NCBI RefSeq assembly: GCF_042847215.1
Contig: NZ_AP031500.1
Span: 248,001-312,000, forward strand
Length of the DNA stretch: 64,000 nt
From: Gilvimarinus japonicus
GTDB taxonomy: Bacteria > Pseudomonadota > Gammaproteobacteria > Pseudomonadales > Cellvibrionaceae
Direction: 5' to 3'
This document shows positions 25,346-33,920 of this stretch, one piece after another. The position numbers and the translations under genes are program-made. Position 1 is the stretch's first letter. Each line of letters starts with the position of its first letter. Under the pieces are notes generated by a model. The model was given only the letters and a program-made list of their open reading frames with translations. It searched no databases and was not told where the DNA came from.

Positions 25346-25545
25346 TGTTCGTATTGCGTAGACCATTCATTCACTTCGCGCTCGGCCTCCTGCTGGGTAA
25401 TACCATAGCGCTCCTTTACCGCGCCGATTAATTTGTCGCGTTTTCCGACGATACGCTCAATGTCGTCATCTGTCAGTTTGCCCCATTGCTCGCGGGCAGC
25501 GCCTTTCATTTTTTGCCAATTGCCCTCTAATTGCATCGTGTTCAT
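25342..25545 (-). CDS. CsbD-like stress protein
   Basis: 67 residues: MQLEGNWQKMKGAAREQWGKL, then DDDIERIVGKRDKLIGAVKERYG, the hallmark of the CsbD/YjbJ family. These small, highly expressed, acidic proteins accumulate under general stress and in stationary phase; the mechanism is unknown. It is translationally coupled to exoD. The 252 bases upstream hold its promoter but no gene. Confidence 0.92.
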   Translation of the reverse strand: MNTMQLEGNWQKMKGAAREQWGKLTDDDIERIVGKRDKLIGAVKERYGITQQEAEREVNEWSTQYEQ

Positions 25546-25797
25546 AACGGTCTCCTAGTGTGCCAAGAATTAAGTAGAATCGGGTGTGTGCGACCTAAGC
25601 GTCTCTTTATCAACACCCTTTCTCCCTACTTAGATAGCAAACTTCGATCCAAGCTGACAATCTCCCGCAAGGTGCACGTCTGGCCTTGGTTTCACCTGAG
25701 GTGGGGAGTGCGCGATCGTGCAAACCAAGTCGCTCATTGGCTAATTTACAAAATCGCGCCCTAGGCGGGCGCGATTTACAAATGCAGGGCTCGGGGG

Positions 25798-26892
25798 TTA
25801 GCGTTGCTCGCGCAGCAAAACCGCCGCGCGATAGCTTTTTTTACCATAACCCAGCAGGCGGTTCAGTTGCTCAAGCGCCAAGGGCACGTTGGCGTTGTCC
25901 AGTGCACTGCGGTGCTCGGCGGCATCTACGTCTGGATCGTGCAAATAGGCAAAGTGTTCATCCATGGCCGACAGCCAAACCCAGTGCGGGGCTTTGTTAC
26001 GGTTTAGTTGCCAAGTGCTTATTAGCAGTAAAATTGTGTAGCCGGCCTCTATGTGTTGGCGTAACACGTTTGAGTTGATCGCACACACATCGCTGGGGAT
26101 CTTGGCGTGCTGCAAGCGCGCGACGTGATCATTGTGGATGAGTTCGACCAGCGCCTTTTTGTGTTCACCGCGAACACTGTCGATTAGCGCCACTTGGCTG
26201 CTCGACTGTAATAACCGAACATCAAAGCCGCGTTGGTGCAGCGCTAAGGCTAATCCGTGGGGTGAGCAGCCGCCGTGACCGCGGGTCATGTAAACGGTGG
26301 TTGCTTCGCGCCAGAGGTTGATTTCATCGATGCGGCTGTAGTGATGGGAGGGGCGAATCTCTTGCATGGCCATAATAGCCGCCGCCGGGCCGCAGGTGAA
26401 CTCGGTGGTTTGCGGGTAAAAATTGGCACTGGCTTTGGCACGGGTGCTGCGCTCTAGGCGTTTTTCTAGTTGTAGTGCATCGCCACCGTTTTCATAATAA
26501 CCGGCCAGCTGCTTGATGGGGCGAAAGCCTAAAGAGTGATACAAGCCGATAGCGGCAGCATTGGTATCGGCGACTTCTAAGCGCAAAAAAAGTGCGTCGC
26601 GTTGCCGGGCGCAAACCTCGGCGGCTTGCATTAACGAGCGAGCCAGCCCCCGCCCGCGGGTTTGCGGGGCAACGGCGAGCGAGTATATCCGTGCTAGCGA
26701 GGTGCCGCGACGGAATAAGATCAGGACATAGGCCTGTACCGGCTGGTCGATCACCAAGATCTGGTTTTGTTCGGTATCCAAGAAATGCTTAAAGCTGCGC
26801 CGACTAATACGATCGCCGCTAAAGCTCGAGTTCTCAAGTGCGACCAATGCGTCTAAATCGGACAGTTGGGCGGGGCGAACAGACGAAGTCAT
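25798..26892 (-). CDS. GNAT acetyltransferase fused to a C39-like cysteine peptidase
   Basis: 364 residues. Residues 1-150 are a RimI-like GNAT domain (acetyl-CoA motif VAPQTRGRGLARSLM; end NAAAIGLYHSLGFRP). Residues 160-360 are a C39-like peptidase (DUF3335) with the probable nucleophile C in TEFTCGPAAAIM and a histidine in the HWVWLSAMDEHFAYLHDPD region. It is divergent from the RimK-like ligase gene. The same two proteins are neighbours in pseudomonads and were grouped by comparative genomics with amidoligase systems predicted to make or tailor small peptides. The substrate is unknown. Confidence 0.87.
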   Translation of the reverse strand: MTSSVRPAQLSDLDALVALENSSFSGDRISRRSFKHFLDTEQNQILVIDQPVQAYVLILFRRGTSLARIYSLAVAPQTRGRGLARSLMQAAEVCARQRDALFLRLEVADTNAAAIGLYHSLGFRPIKQLAGYYENGGDALQLEKRLERSTRAKASANFYPQTTEFTCGPAAAIMAMQEIRPSHHYSRIDEINLWREATTVYMTRGHGGCSPHGLALALHQRGFDVRLLQSSSQVALIDSVRGEHKKALVELIHNDHVARLQHAKIPSDVCAINSNVLRQHIEAGYTILLLISTWQLNRNKAPHWVWLSAMDEHFAYLHDPDVDAAEHRSALDNANVPLALEQLNRLLGYGKKSYRAAVLLREQR

Positions 26893-27034
26893 AGGTATCT
26901 CAATGACAGGTTCACATAGTGCAAACCTTTACAATGGTAAGGCAAAATAATGCTTGCCAATTGCCGCGATTTTGCCACACTTGCGCCGCTGCGCAATGGA
27001 TTTTTTGCGCTTATTTAAGGTGACAAGACGACCC

Positions 27035-28489
27035 ATGACGCAATTGAAAATCATTGTTGAAAAAGCCTCCGACTGGACCGGCCTTTACCCTTCGGCCGAT
27101 GTGATTTTAGCCAGTGATTATTTGGCCGACGCCGATACTCGCCAGCGCTGCCGGGTGATTAATTTATGCCGCCAGTACGATTACCTCTCGACCGGTTACT
27201 ACTGTTCGCTACTGGCCGAAGCCCGTGGTCACAAAGTGCTGCCGTCGGTAAAGACGCTGCGCGACTTATCGCGACGCCAATGGCAAGAGGTGTTGGCTCT
27301 CAATGTAAAGATAGACGAAAAACTCAACGCCATTGCCGGCACGAGTGATTCGGTGTCGCTGCTTGTGTGCTTTGGTAAAACCGAGGCTGAGCCACTGGCT
27401 GAGTTGGCGCGCGCGCTATTTGAGCAAATCGCCGCGCCGATTTTGCGCATACGCTTTAAGCGGAAAAGCGGGTGGCAGATTCAATCGCTGGAAACGGTGC
27501 CTTTAGGGCAGCTGCAAGAGGCCGAGCAAACACTGTTTGCCAATGCACTGGACAGCTTTAGCCGGTTGATTTGGCGCAAGCCCCGCGCCCGCAAAGAGTA
27601 CAAATACGATTTGGCAATTTTGGTTGATAACCAAGAGCCCATGCCGCCCAGTAACTCGACCGCGATCAAGCGGTTTATCAAGGCGGCCGCCAAGCAGGGC
27701 ATTATGGCTGAGACTATTGGTCGGGGCGATATTAATCGGTTAAGCGAGTTCGATGCGCTGTTTATTCGCGCCACTACCTCGGTGAATCATTTTACCTATC
27801 GGTTTGCGCGCCGCGCGCAAGCCGAAGGGCTGGTGGTGATCGATGACCCAGATTCAATTTTGCGCTGTACCAATAAAGTCTACTTAACTCAGTTGTTAAA
27901 AACCCATAAGTTGCCTATGCCGCCAACGCGCATTTTAAGCCGTGCCGATATGGGTAGCGAGCAAGCGTTGATTGACGAGCTGGGTTTGCCGGTAGTGGTT
28001 AAGATCCCCGACGGTTCATTTTCGGTGGGTGTAAAAAAAGCCGGCAGTCGCGAAGAGCTGGCTGCGGTGATGCAAGAGATGTTTAAAGACAGTGCGTTGC
28101 TGTTGGCGCAGCGCTATCTTTATACCGAGTTCGATTGGCGCATTGGCGTGCTGGCTGGCCAGCCAATTTACGCCTGCCGTTATTTTATGGCCAAGAACCA
28201 CTGGCAAATTTATCACCACTCCAGTAAGGGCACGGCGTCGGGTGGCTTTGACGCCATGGGCACCTTTGAGGTGCCCAAGCCGGTGCTAAAAGCGGCGGTG
28301 GCGGCTAGCAAGCTAATTGGTAATGGCTTTTACGGGGTGGACTTAAAGCAAAATGGCAATGATATTTCGATTATCGAGGTCAACGATAACCCCTCCATTG
28401 ACTCCGCCGTTGAGGACAAATATTTAGGTCTGGAGCTGTACGATGTGATTATGACCGAGTTTAAGCGCCGCTTGGACGAGCGTGGCTGA
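27035..28489 (+). CDS. RimK-like ATP-grasp amidoligase with RLAN N-terminal domain
   Basis: 484 residues from the ATG at 27035. The N-terminal 190 residues match the RLAN-type extension (RQYDYLSTGYYCSLLAEARGH). Residues about 200-480 are the ATP-grasp fold: PTRI, VVKIPDGSFSVGVKK, the E-F-D-W-R substrate loop, FYGVDLKQNG and IEVNDNPSIDS with its metal-binding acidic and asparagine residues. ATP-grasp enzymes join a carboxylate to an amine through an acyl-phosphate, as RimK adds glutamate to ribosomal protein S6. Together with the divergent GNAT/C39 gene it forms a predicted peptide-modifying pair; the product is unknown. Confidence 0.88.
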   Translation: MTQLKIIVEKASDWTGLYPSADVILASDYLADADTRQRCRVINLCRQYDYLSTGYYCSLLAEARGHKVLPSVKTLRDLSRRQWQEVLALNVKIDEKLNAIAGTSDSVSLLVCFGKTEAEPLAELARALFEQIAAPILRIRFKRKSGWQIQSLETVPLGQLQEAEQTLFANALDSFSRLIWRKPRARKEYKYDLAILVDNQEPMPPSNSTAIKRFIKAAAKQGIMAETIGRGDINRLSEFDALFIRATTSVNHFTYRFARRAQAEGLVVIDDPDSILRCTNKVYLTQLLKTHKLPMPPTRILSRADMGSEQALIDELGLPVVVKIPDGSFSVGVKKAGSREELAAVMQEMFKDSALLLAQRYLYTEFDWRIGVLAGQPIYACRYFMAKNHWQIYHHSSKGTASGGFDAMGTFEVPKPVLKAAVAASKLIGNGFYGVDLKQNGNDISIIEVNDNPSIDSAVEDKYLGLELYDVIMTEFKRRLDERG

Positions 28490-28552
28490 GCTTAGGGCGT
28501 GCGCCGGTTGTGGTTGCCGGCGCCAATTTACGCTAGTATCGCTGGAATGCTT

Positions 28553-28566
28553 TTATAACGATAACA
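28553..28566. promoter_or_regulatory. LacI-type operator-like sequence before the LacI gene
   Basis: TTATAACGATAACA, an imperfect palindrome around a central CG, 16 bases before the probable start codon of the LacI regulator. The same right half, AACGATAACA, occurs at 58201-58210. Autoregulation is plausible but not shown. Confidence 0.4.
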
Positions 28567-28582
28567 TGTGAAGAGAGTCCTA

Positions 28583-29614
28583 ATGAGCGATCGTAAGCCC
28601 ACCTCTTTTGATATTGCCTACCGCGCCGGAGTGTCTCAGGCGACGGTTTCACGGGCGCTCAGAGATAGCCCCCTGGTTAATGAAGAAACTCGCCGTCGGG
28701 TGCAGGAAATTGCCCGAGAGCTGAATTACAAAGTCGATAAAAACGCCCGTAATTTGCGCTCGCAAAAAACCCGCACTGTGGCACTGCTGCTAAACGAAGA
28801 CCACGGCACGGGCGACTCTTTAATTAACCCCTTCTTTTTGTCGATGGTGGCTAGCATTATCAGTGCTACCGCCGATCGCAATTATGACTTGTTGGTGTCG
28901 TTTCAGCAGTTTAGTGAAGACTGGCACGCCGACTACGAAGACGCCAACCGCGCCGACGGTATTATCTTTTTAGGCTATGGCGATTACACGACCTACGTTA
29001 AAAAGCTCAATCATCTCGACGAACAAGATGCTCACTATATTACCTGGGGGCCAGTGCTGCCCGGCCAACCGGGGGTCTCGATCGGCTGTGATAACTATAA
29101 CGGTGGGCGCAAGGCGGTTGAGCATTTGCTAAGCCTTGGGCGGCGCGATATTGCGTTTGTCGGCGGTATTGGCGAGGGTAGCCCCGAGTTTAAAAGCCGT
29201 TACGAAGGTTATTGCCAGGCGCTGAATGATGCCGGCATTGTCGTAAACCCGGCACTGCAAATAGACGCCGAGACCTCGGAAGATGCCGGTTATCAGGCCG
29301 CCTTACAGTTACACGAGCGCGGTTTGCGTTTTGATGCGGTATTTGGTGCGAGTGACTTAATTGCTATTGGTGCCATGAAGGCGGTAGAAGAAGCCGGCAT
29401 GACAATCCCCGACGATGTCGCCATTATGGGCTTTGACGATATTTCCATGGCGGCCTACACCCACCCACCGCTGTCTACCGTACAGCAAAACACCAAACTT
29501 GCCGGTGAATTGCTGGTGGATAGTTTATTAAAGCTGATGGAAGGCGAGAAACTCGATTCGTTTTTGATTCCCGCCGAGCTGATTGTGCGCGGCTCTTGCG
29601 GGGGCAAGCGCTAA
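28583..29614 (+). CDS. LacI family transcriptional regulator of the starch/maltose locus
   Basis: 343 residues from the ATG at 28583 (a GTG at 28568 is possible). The helix-turn-helix SFDIAYRAGVSQATVSRAL and the hinge helix are at the N-terminus (about 5-55), followed by a periplasmic-binding-protein-like sensor domain to the end. It begins the locus of MFS transporter, glucoamylase, alpha-glucosidase and DUF1592/DUF1552 genes. LacI members bind palindromes with a central CG, which fits the five TGCATACGTATKCA sites found here. Its effector is probably a maltodextrin or glucose, by context. Confidence 0.88.
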   Translation: MSDRKPTSFDIAYRAGVSQATVSRALRDSPLVNEETRRRVQEIARELNYKVDKNARNLRSQKTRTVALLLNEDHGTGDSLINPFFLSMVASIISATADRNYDLLVSFQQFSEDWHADYEDANRADGIIFLGYGDYTTYVKKLNHLDEQDAHYITWGPVLPGQPGVSIGCDNYNGGRKAVEHLLSLGRRDIAFVGGIGEGSPEFKSRYEGYCQALNDAGIVVNPALQIDAETSEDAGYQAALQLHERGLRFDAVFGASDLIAIGAMKAVEEAGMTIPDDVAIMGFDDISMAAYTHPPLSTVQQNTKLAGELLVDSLLKLMEGEKLDSFLIPAELIVRGSCGGKR

Positions 29615-29679
29615 TGTAACGGGATGGCGCGGTTCGCCCCGCCCCGCTACGGCACGGTGTTAAGCGGGGTTAAACTCGT

Positions 29680-31185
29680 CTAATCCTCGTCATCCACCAG
29701 CATGGTAAAGCCGGCGGCAATGATAAAACACACGCCGCCCAATACCAGCGCGTAGATGCTTTGCCCTTCAAACACGACGCCGACCAGTAACCCCAGCACA
29801 CTGGCGGCCAAAATCTGCGGTATCACGATAAAAAAGTTAAAAATCCCCATGTACACGCCCATTTTGTGTCCCGGCAAAGCGCAGGACAAAATGGCGTAAG
29901 GCATAGAGATGATCGATGCCCAGGCGCAGCCTACCCCCGCCATCGACAGTAGTAGCCAGCTGGGGTCTTTGATGATCACAAACGAGATAAAACCAGCGGC
30001 GCCCAACAGTAAGTTAATGGCATGGGTGAGTTTGCGGCCCAGTTTGCGGGTCATCAGCGGGATGATAAACGCCGCCAGCATAGCAAAACCGTTGTACGAG
30101 CCCTGCAGTACACCGGACCAATCGGCACCTTGGTTGTACAGCGCACCACTGGTATCGGTGGCGCCAAAGTGAAAGCTGGCGATGGCGGGGGTTACGTAGA
30201 TCCACATAGCAAATAACGCAAACCACGAAAAAAACTGCACCACCGCCAATTGCATCATGGTGCGCGGCATATGAAATAGGTCGTGGGTGACGTGGTACAC
30301 ACCGTGATCGGTGTTGCCGGCGTTTTGCATCCAGCCGGCCAGCACTTGCAGCAAGCCGAACACGGCAATACCACCGGCCAGAATATACAGCTCACCATTG
30401 AGGCCCAAGCCGTAGATAAGCCCCGCGCCTACGACGCCGCTAGCACACCAGGCAAAGCCGCCTTTAAGGTAGCGTGCGGCGGGGCGATGGATACGGTCAG
30501 CGAGCGATTCTACCTGGCCCTCTTGGGCGTTAAAGGTGGCCAATTGCTCGGGGGAGTACTCGCGGGTGGTGAAGATCGTCCAGCTCATGGCCAGCAGCAG
30601 CACAACGCCGCCCAAGGTAAACGAGAAGATGACTGAGTCGGGCACAATGCCGGGGACGGCGGTGTTATTCATGCCCCAAACGTTGGTCATTAGCCACGGT
30701 AATGAAGAGGCCACCACCGAGCCGACGCCGATAAAAAACGCCTGCATCACAAAGCCCAGCGTACGCTGACGCTGGGGTAGCATGTCGCCGACAAAGGCGC
30801 GAAACGGTTCCATCGAGATGTTAATGGAAGCATCCATAATCCACAGCATACCCGCTGCCATCCACAAGGTGGGCGAGTGAGGCATGACAAACAGCGCGCC
30901 ACTGGTAAGTAGCGCCCCCACCAAAAAGTAGGGACGGCGGCGGCCAAAGCGGTTCCAGGTTTTATCCGAGAAGTAGCCGACAATGGGCTGTACCAGCAGG
31001 CCGGTAATCGGCGCCGCGACCCATAAAATGGGCAATTCATCGATCTCGGCACCCAGTGTTTGAAAAATACGGCTGACATTGGCATTTTGCAGCGCAAAGC
31101 CAAATTGGATGCCAATAAAGCCGAAGCACATATTCCAGATTTGCCAGAAGCTTAGCTCCGGGCGGGACTTGGCGGCCTGTGTCAT
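29680..31185 (-). CDS. MFS sugar transporter (SLC45/maltose type)
   Basis: 501 residues from the ATG at 31185, the point where homology-like sequence starts (LSFWQIWNMCFGFIGIQFGF); longer versions to 31287 overlap glucoamylase and are rejected. About twelve membrane segments and the cytoplasmic loop DKTWNRFGRRRPY are visible. Relatives with this loop import maltose or sucrose with protons. It lies 59 bases downstream of the glucoamylase gene, so the two are likely one operon that takes up the released sugars. Confidence 0.87.
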   Translation of the reverse strand: MTQAAKSRPELSFWQIWNMCFGFIGIQFGFALQNANVSRIFQTLGAEIDELPILWVAAPITGLLVQPIVGYFSDKTWNRFGRRRPYFLVGALLTSGALFVMPHSPTLWMAAGMLWIMDASINISMEPFRAFVGDMLPQRQRTLGFVMQAFFIGVGSVVASSLPWLMTNVWGMNNTAVPGIVPDSVIFSFTLGGVVLLLAMSWTIFTTREYSPEQLATFNAQEGQVESLADRIHRPAARYLKGGFAWCASGVVGAGLIYGLGLNGELYILAGGIAVFGLLQVLAGWMQNAGNTDHGVYHVTHDLFHMPRTMMQLAVVQFFSWFALFAMWIYVTPAIASFHFGATDTSGALYNQGADWSGVLQGSYNGFAMLAAFIIPLMTRKLGRKLTHAINLLLGAAGFISFVIIKDPSWLLLSMAGVGCAWASIISMPYAILSCALPGHKMGVYMGIFNFFIVIPQILAASVLGLLVGVVFEGQSIYALVLGGVCFIIAAGFTMLVDDED

Positions 31186-31244
31186 AGAGGTCTCATTATT
31201 TGTTGTTATATCGTTGGCAGCGCATTTTTGCGCCCCTAGTGTTG

Positions 31245-33650
31245 TTATGGTTCGTAACGCTCTTCTACTGCAGGGTAATGATCCCACACTTGGCGGTCAT
31301 TGAGTGAGCGTAACAGCTTAATGTATTCGGCGTGGGTCCAGGCAAGCGGTGTCGCCGAGTTAGTGCCCTGGCCTTTGGCGTACTGGTACGTGCTGTTGTT
31401 GCCCACGCCGTCCCAGACTTGCTCCGGGAGCATTAGCCCCTCGTTGGCAAAGGCCTCTAGCGCGCCGGCGTAGGTATTACTCAATCCGGCAACCGCTTTC
31501 TGATTGTCGGTCGCCAGTGCGTAAGCCAGCTCATAGTGGCCGCGCTCGCCGCTTAAGAATGGCCAGACGCGACCGCGTTGGTCGGCGTGATTTTTACCGC
31601 CAATAGCGTAACCGGTGCCATCGCCGGTGCGTTCGCCGTAGCCGTCGCCACCGTAGCGGCGCCAGCCAGAGTATTGTTGACCATTTTTGCTAAAGTCGTA
31701 TTTTACCCGTAAATAATCGGGCAGTTCGGCGCTGTCGATCTCATCCAGCGAGTCGCGCACGGCGGCATCGGTGGCCGGTAGCACGCCGTAGCGCACCAAC
31801 TCTAAAAAGCCGGGGTCGACAATCTCGCTCTCATTTAGCGGCCCTTGGCCATTGCGATCCATCAGTTTAGCGGCATCGCTGGGGTCATCATTGCGGTTAA
31901 TGCGCAAAAAGTAGCGGCCGTCGGAGCCTTTGCTTGCCAGTGCGCCATCGGTGGTAAAGGTACGCGATTTGAGCTTGTCGGCGTATTCATCGGCGCGGGC
32001 TAAGTAGTGCTGTGCTCGTTCGGGTTCGCCTGCCAGCTCGGCCAGTTCGGCGGCGCTGACAAGGCCGGTGATAATGGCGGCGGTGGTGGAGGGGGAGTGT
32101 CCCTCTTGTTCTTCCCAGCGCTCTTGTTGGGTAAAGGGTGGGTGGATGCTGGTGGTGTTCCAGCCTAGTGAGATATCGCCACCATCGGCCAAAAAGTCGG
32201 CCGCGGGACGCAGCATATCGCGATACCACTGGCGTGCAGCGGCATCATTTAAGATGCCCTCTTGCCATAAGCGCCAGCCAAGCATAATGGGCATGGCGGT
32301 TTGATCAAGCTGCACGGAGAACCATTCAAGGGTGCCGTCGACGTGGGTTTTTTGCAAAAACCAGCCGGGCGCGCCGGTATAGCCTGGCGTTTGCGGGCCA
32401 ACTTGAACTTTTTTCAGGTAGCGAAATGCCACCTCGGGGGTTTGGGTGTCGCCCAAGGCTAAAAAGGCCATGGCAACTTGATAAAAATCCCGTGGCCAAA
32501 CGGCTTTGTATCCGGTGGATGATTGCGTGGCGGGGACGATGTCGCCCCAGGGGTTGGACAGCGAGGCGATCAGTGCACCGGCGTGGGTTTTATCTTCTTG
32601 CGCTTTTAGCACCAGGGCGCTGGCGTAGGCTAATTTGCCGCCGTCGGTAGCGCTGGCACTTAAGTTGGGTAATGCCTCAAGGCTGGCTATGTAGTCTTCC
32701 CAGCCGATGGCTTCGCCTGCACCGTTAAACTCGGCCAATACTTGACTAAAGCCACGGCTTAACGATGCATCGGCTTGCTCGCGCGCCGCATTATCACTGC
32801 CGCCAAAACCTAAGGCAAAATCCCATTGGGCGCTGGTGTTGCTCAGGGTGGGAAGGGTTAAGGCAATGCTGACATTGCCCGGTACCGCGCCGGTAGAGCG
32901 GTAAAAATGCTCCTGCGAGCCATCGGCCAAATCGCTCCATAGATCGGAGGTGCCGACAAACCCGACCGAGCCTTGCACCTCGGCTTGCGTGGTAATCACC
33001 ATGCTGGTGTCGCCTTCACTGGCGTACCAGTAGTGGCCGTCACCATGGGCAGTGTCGCCGGTGCCGGTGTTGGCGATGTGCGGGTTGACGACTAAGTGTG
33101 CGGTAATGTCATCGGCGAGCGCGGTAAACGTTACTCGCTGTAGTAGTGTGTTGTGTTGAGGGTCGGTGACGAGCTGCTTCTCAATTTTGTACTGCCCGTC
33201 TTTATCGGTATTGGTGATTTTATAGGCGAGCGATAGCGGACGCCCCTCGGCGTCGGTGTGTAAATACTCAATCTCAGTGGTAGTGGCGTCTTGCTCTAAG
33301 TCCACAAACCCCGGGCCGCTCACCACAAACTGCATGTCTTTAATTTGTGCCTCGTGAATCAGCCCGTACATGGTTTCGGTCACAATACCTTGGGCCAGCG
33401 AAAACCATACCTTAGACACTGCGCCGGTGGCGGCTTGGTCGCTGTACTCGCCGTTGTGGTACTGCTCGTAGCTGGTGCCGATGCCGGTTTTGCCCGAATA
33501 AGCCCAAGTGGGCGGCGCCCCGGGTGCGTTGGGGGCGACCGATACGGCTTCGTCATTTACCGGGTCGTGGCTGGAGGTATCGTTACACGCTGTAAGGGTC
33601 GCTACGGCGATGCTGCCAATTAGGCTGGGGAGTAATTTGCCAAGGGTCAT
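31245..33650 (-). CDS. GH15 glucoamylase lipoprotein
   Basis: 801 residues. The start MTLGKLLPSLIGSIAVATLTAC is a lipoprotein signal with the lipobox LTAC (C22), so the enzyme is probably membrane-anchored. A beta-sandwich domain (about 40-320) precedes the alpha/alpha barrel (about 330-800). The barrel holds GH15 motifs: the VWPRDFYQV region, the general acid in ERWEEQEGHSP (about 515) and the base glutamate in THAEYIKLL (about 772). It releases glucose from the non-reducing ends of starch or maltodextrins. Two operators lie 108-149 bases upstream, between it and the divergent alpha-glucosidase. Confidence 0.92.
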   Translation of the reverse strand: MTLGKLLPSLIGSIAVATLTACNDTSSHDPVNDEAVSVAPNAPGAPPTWAYSGKTGIGTSYEQYHNGEYSDQAATGAVSKVWFSLAQGIVTETMYGLIHEAQIKDMQFVVSGPGFVDLEQDATTTEIEYLHTDAEGRPLSLAYKITNTDKDGQYKIEKQLVTDPQHNTLLQRVTFTALADDITAHLVVNPHIANTGTGDTAHGDGHYWYASEGDTSMVITTQAEVQGSVGFVGTSDLWSDLADGSQEHFYRSTGAVPGNVSIALTLPTLSNTSAQWDFALGFGGSDNAAREQADASLSRGFSQVLAEFNGAGEAIGWEDYIASLEALPNLSASATDGGKLAYASALVLKAQEDKTHAGALIASLSNPWGDIVPATQSSTGYKAVWPRDFYQVAMAFLALGDTQTPEVAFRYLKKVQVGPQTPGYTGAPGWFLQKTHVDGTLEWFSVQLDQTAMPIMLGWRLWQEGILNDAAARQWYRDMLRPAADFLADGGDISLGWNTTSIHPPFTQQERWEEQEGHSPSTTAAIITGLVSAAELAELAGEPERAQHYLARADEYADKLKSRTFTTDGALASKGSDGRYFLRINRNDDPSDAAKLMDRNGQGPLNESEIVDPGFLELVRYGVLPATDAAVRDSLDEIDSAELPDYLRVKYDFSKNGQQYSGWRRYGGDGYGERTGDGTGYAIGGKNHADQRGRVWPFLSGERGHYELAYALATDNQKAVAGLSNTYAGALEAFANEGLMLPEQVWDGVGNNSTYQYAKGQGTNSATPLAWTHAEYIKLLRSLNDRQVWDHYPAVEERYEP

Positions 33651-33757
33651 GTTACATCTCTCTTATCATTTTAAGCCCGTCACTTAGCGGGGTCGTGCGG
33701 CGCAAAATAGGGCATTGACGTCCAAGATAATCGAGCCCAGAGGGGGCGGCAACCAAA

Positions 33758-33771
33758 TACATACGTATTCA
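33758..33771. promoter_or_regulatory. Starch-locus operator 1
   Basis: TACATACGTATTCA, a palindrome around a central CG, in the divergent region between glucoamylase and alpha-glucosidase. It belongs to a set of five related sites in the starch locus and is probably bound by the LacI protein encoded at 28583. Confidence 0.7.
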
Positions 33772-33785
33772 TAGCCAATTTGCGC

Positions 33786-33799
33786 TGCATACGAATGCA
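33786..33799. promoter_or_regulatory. Starch-locus operator 2
   Basis: TGCATACGAATGCA, near-perfect palindrome, 28 bases from operator 1. The pair sits where it could repress both divergent starch genes. Confidence 0.7.
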
Positions 33800-33920
33800 G
33801 TGGCTTGCGCGTGTTCCAGCGGGTGAATTAGTCTTTTCTAGGCCTGTTATAGGTGAATTGACAATAACGAATGCCGGAGGCTCTTGTGAGCCCCACGGAC
33901 CCGAACTTTTAGGATGTATC

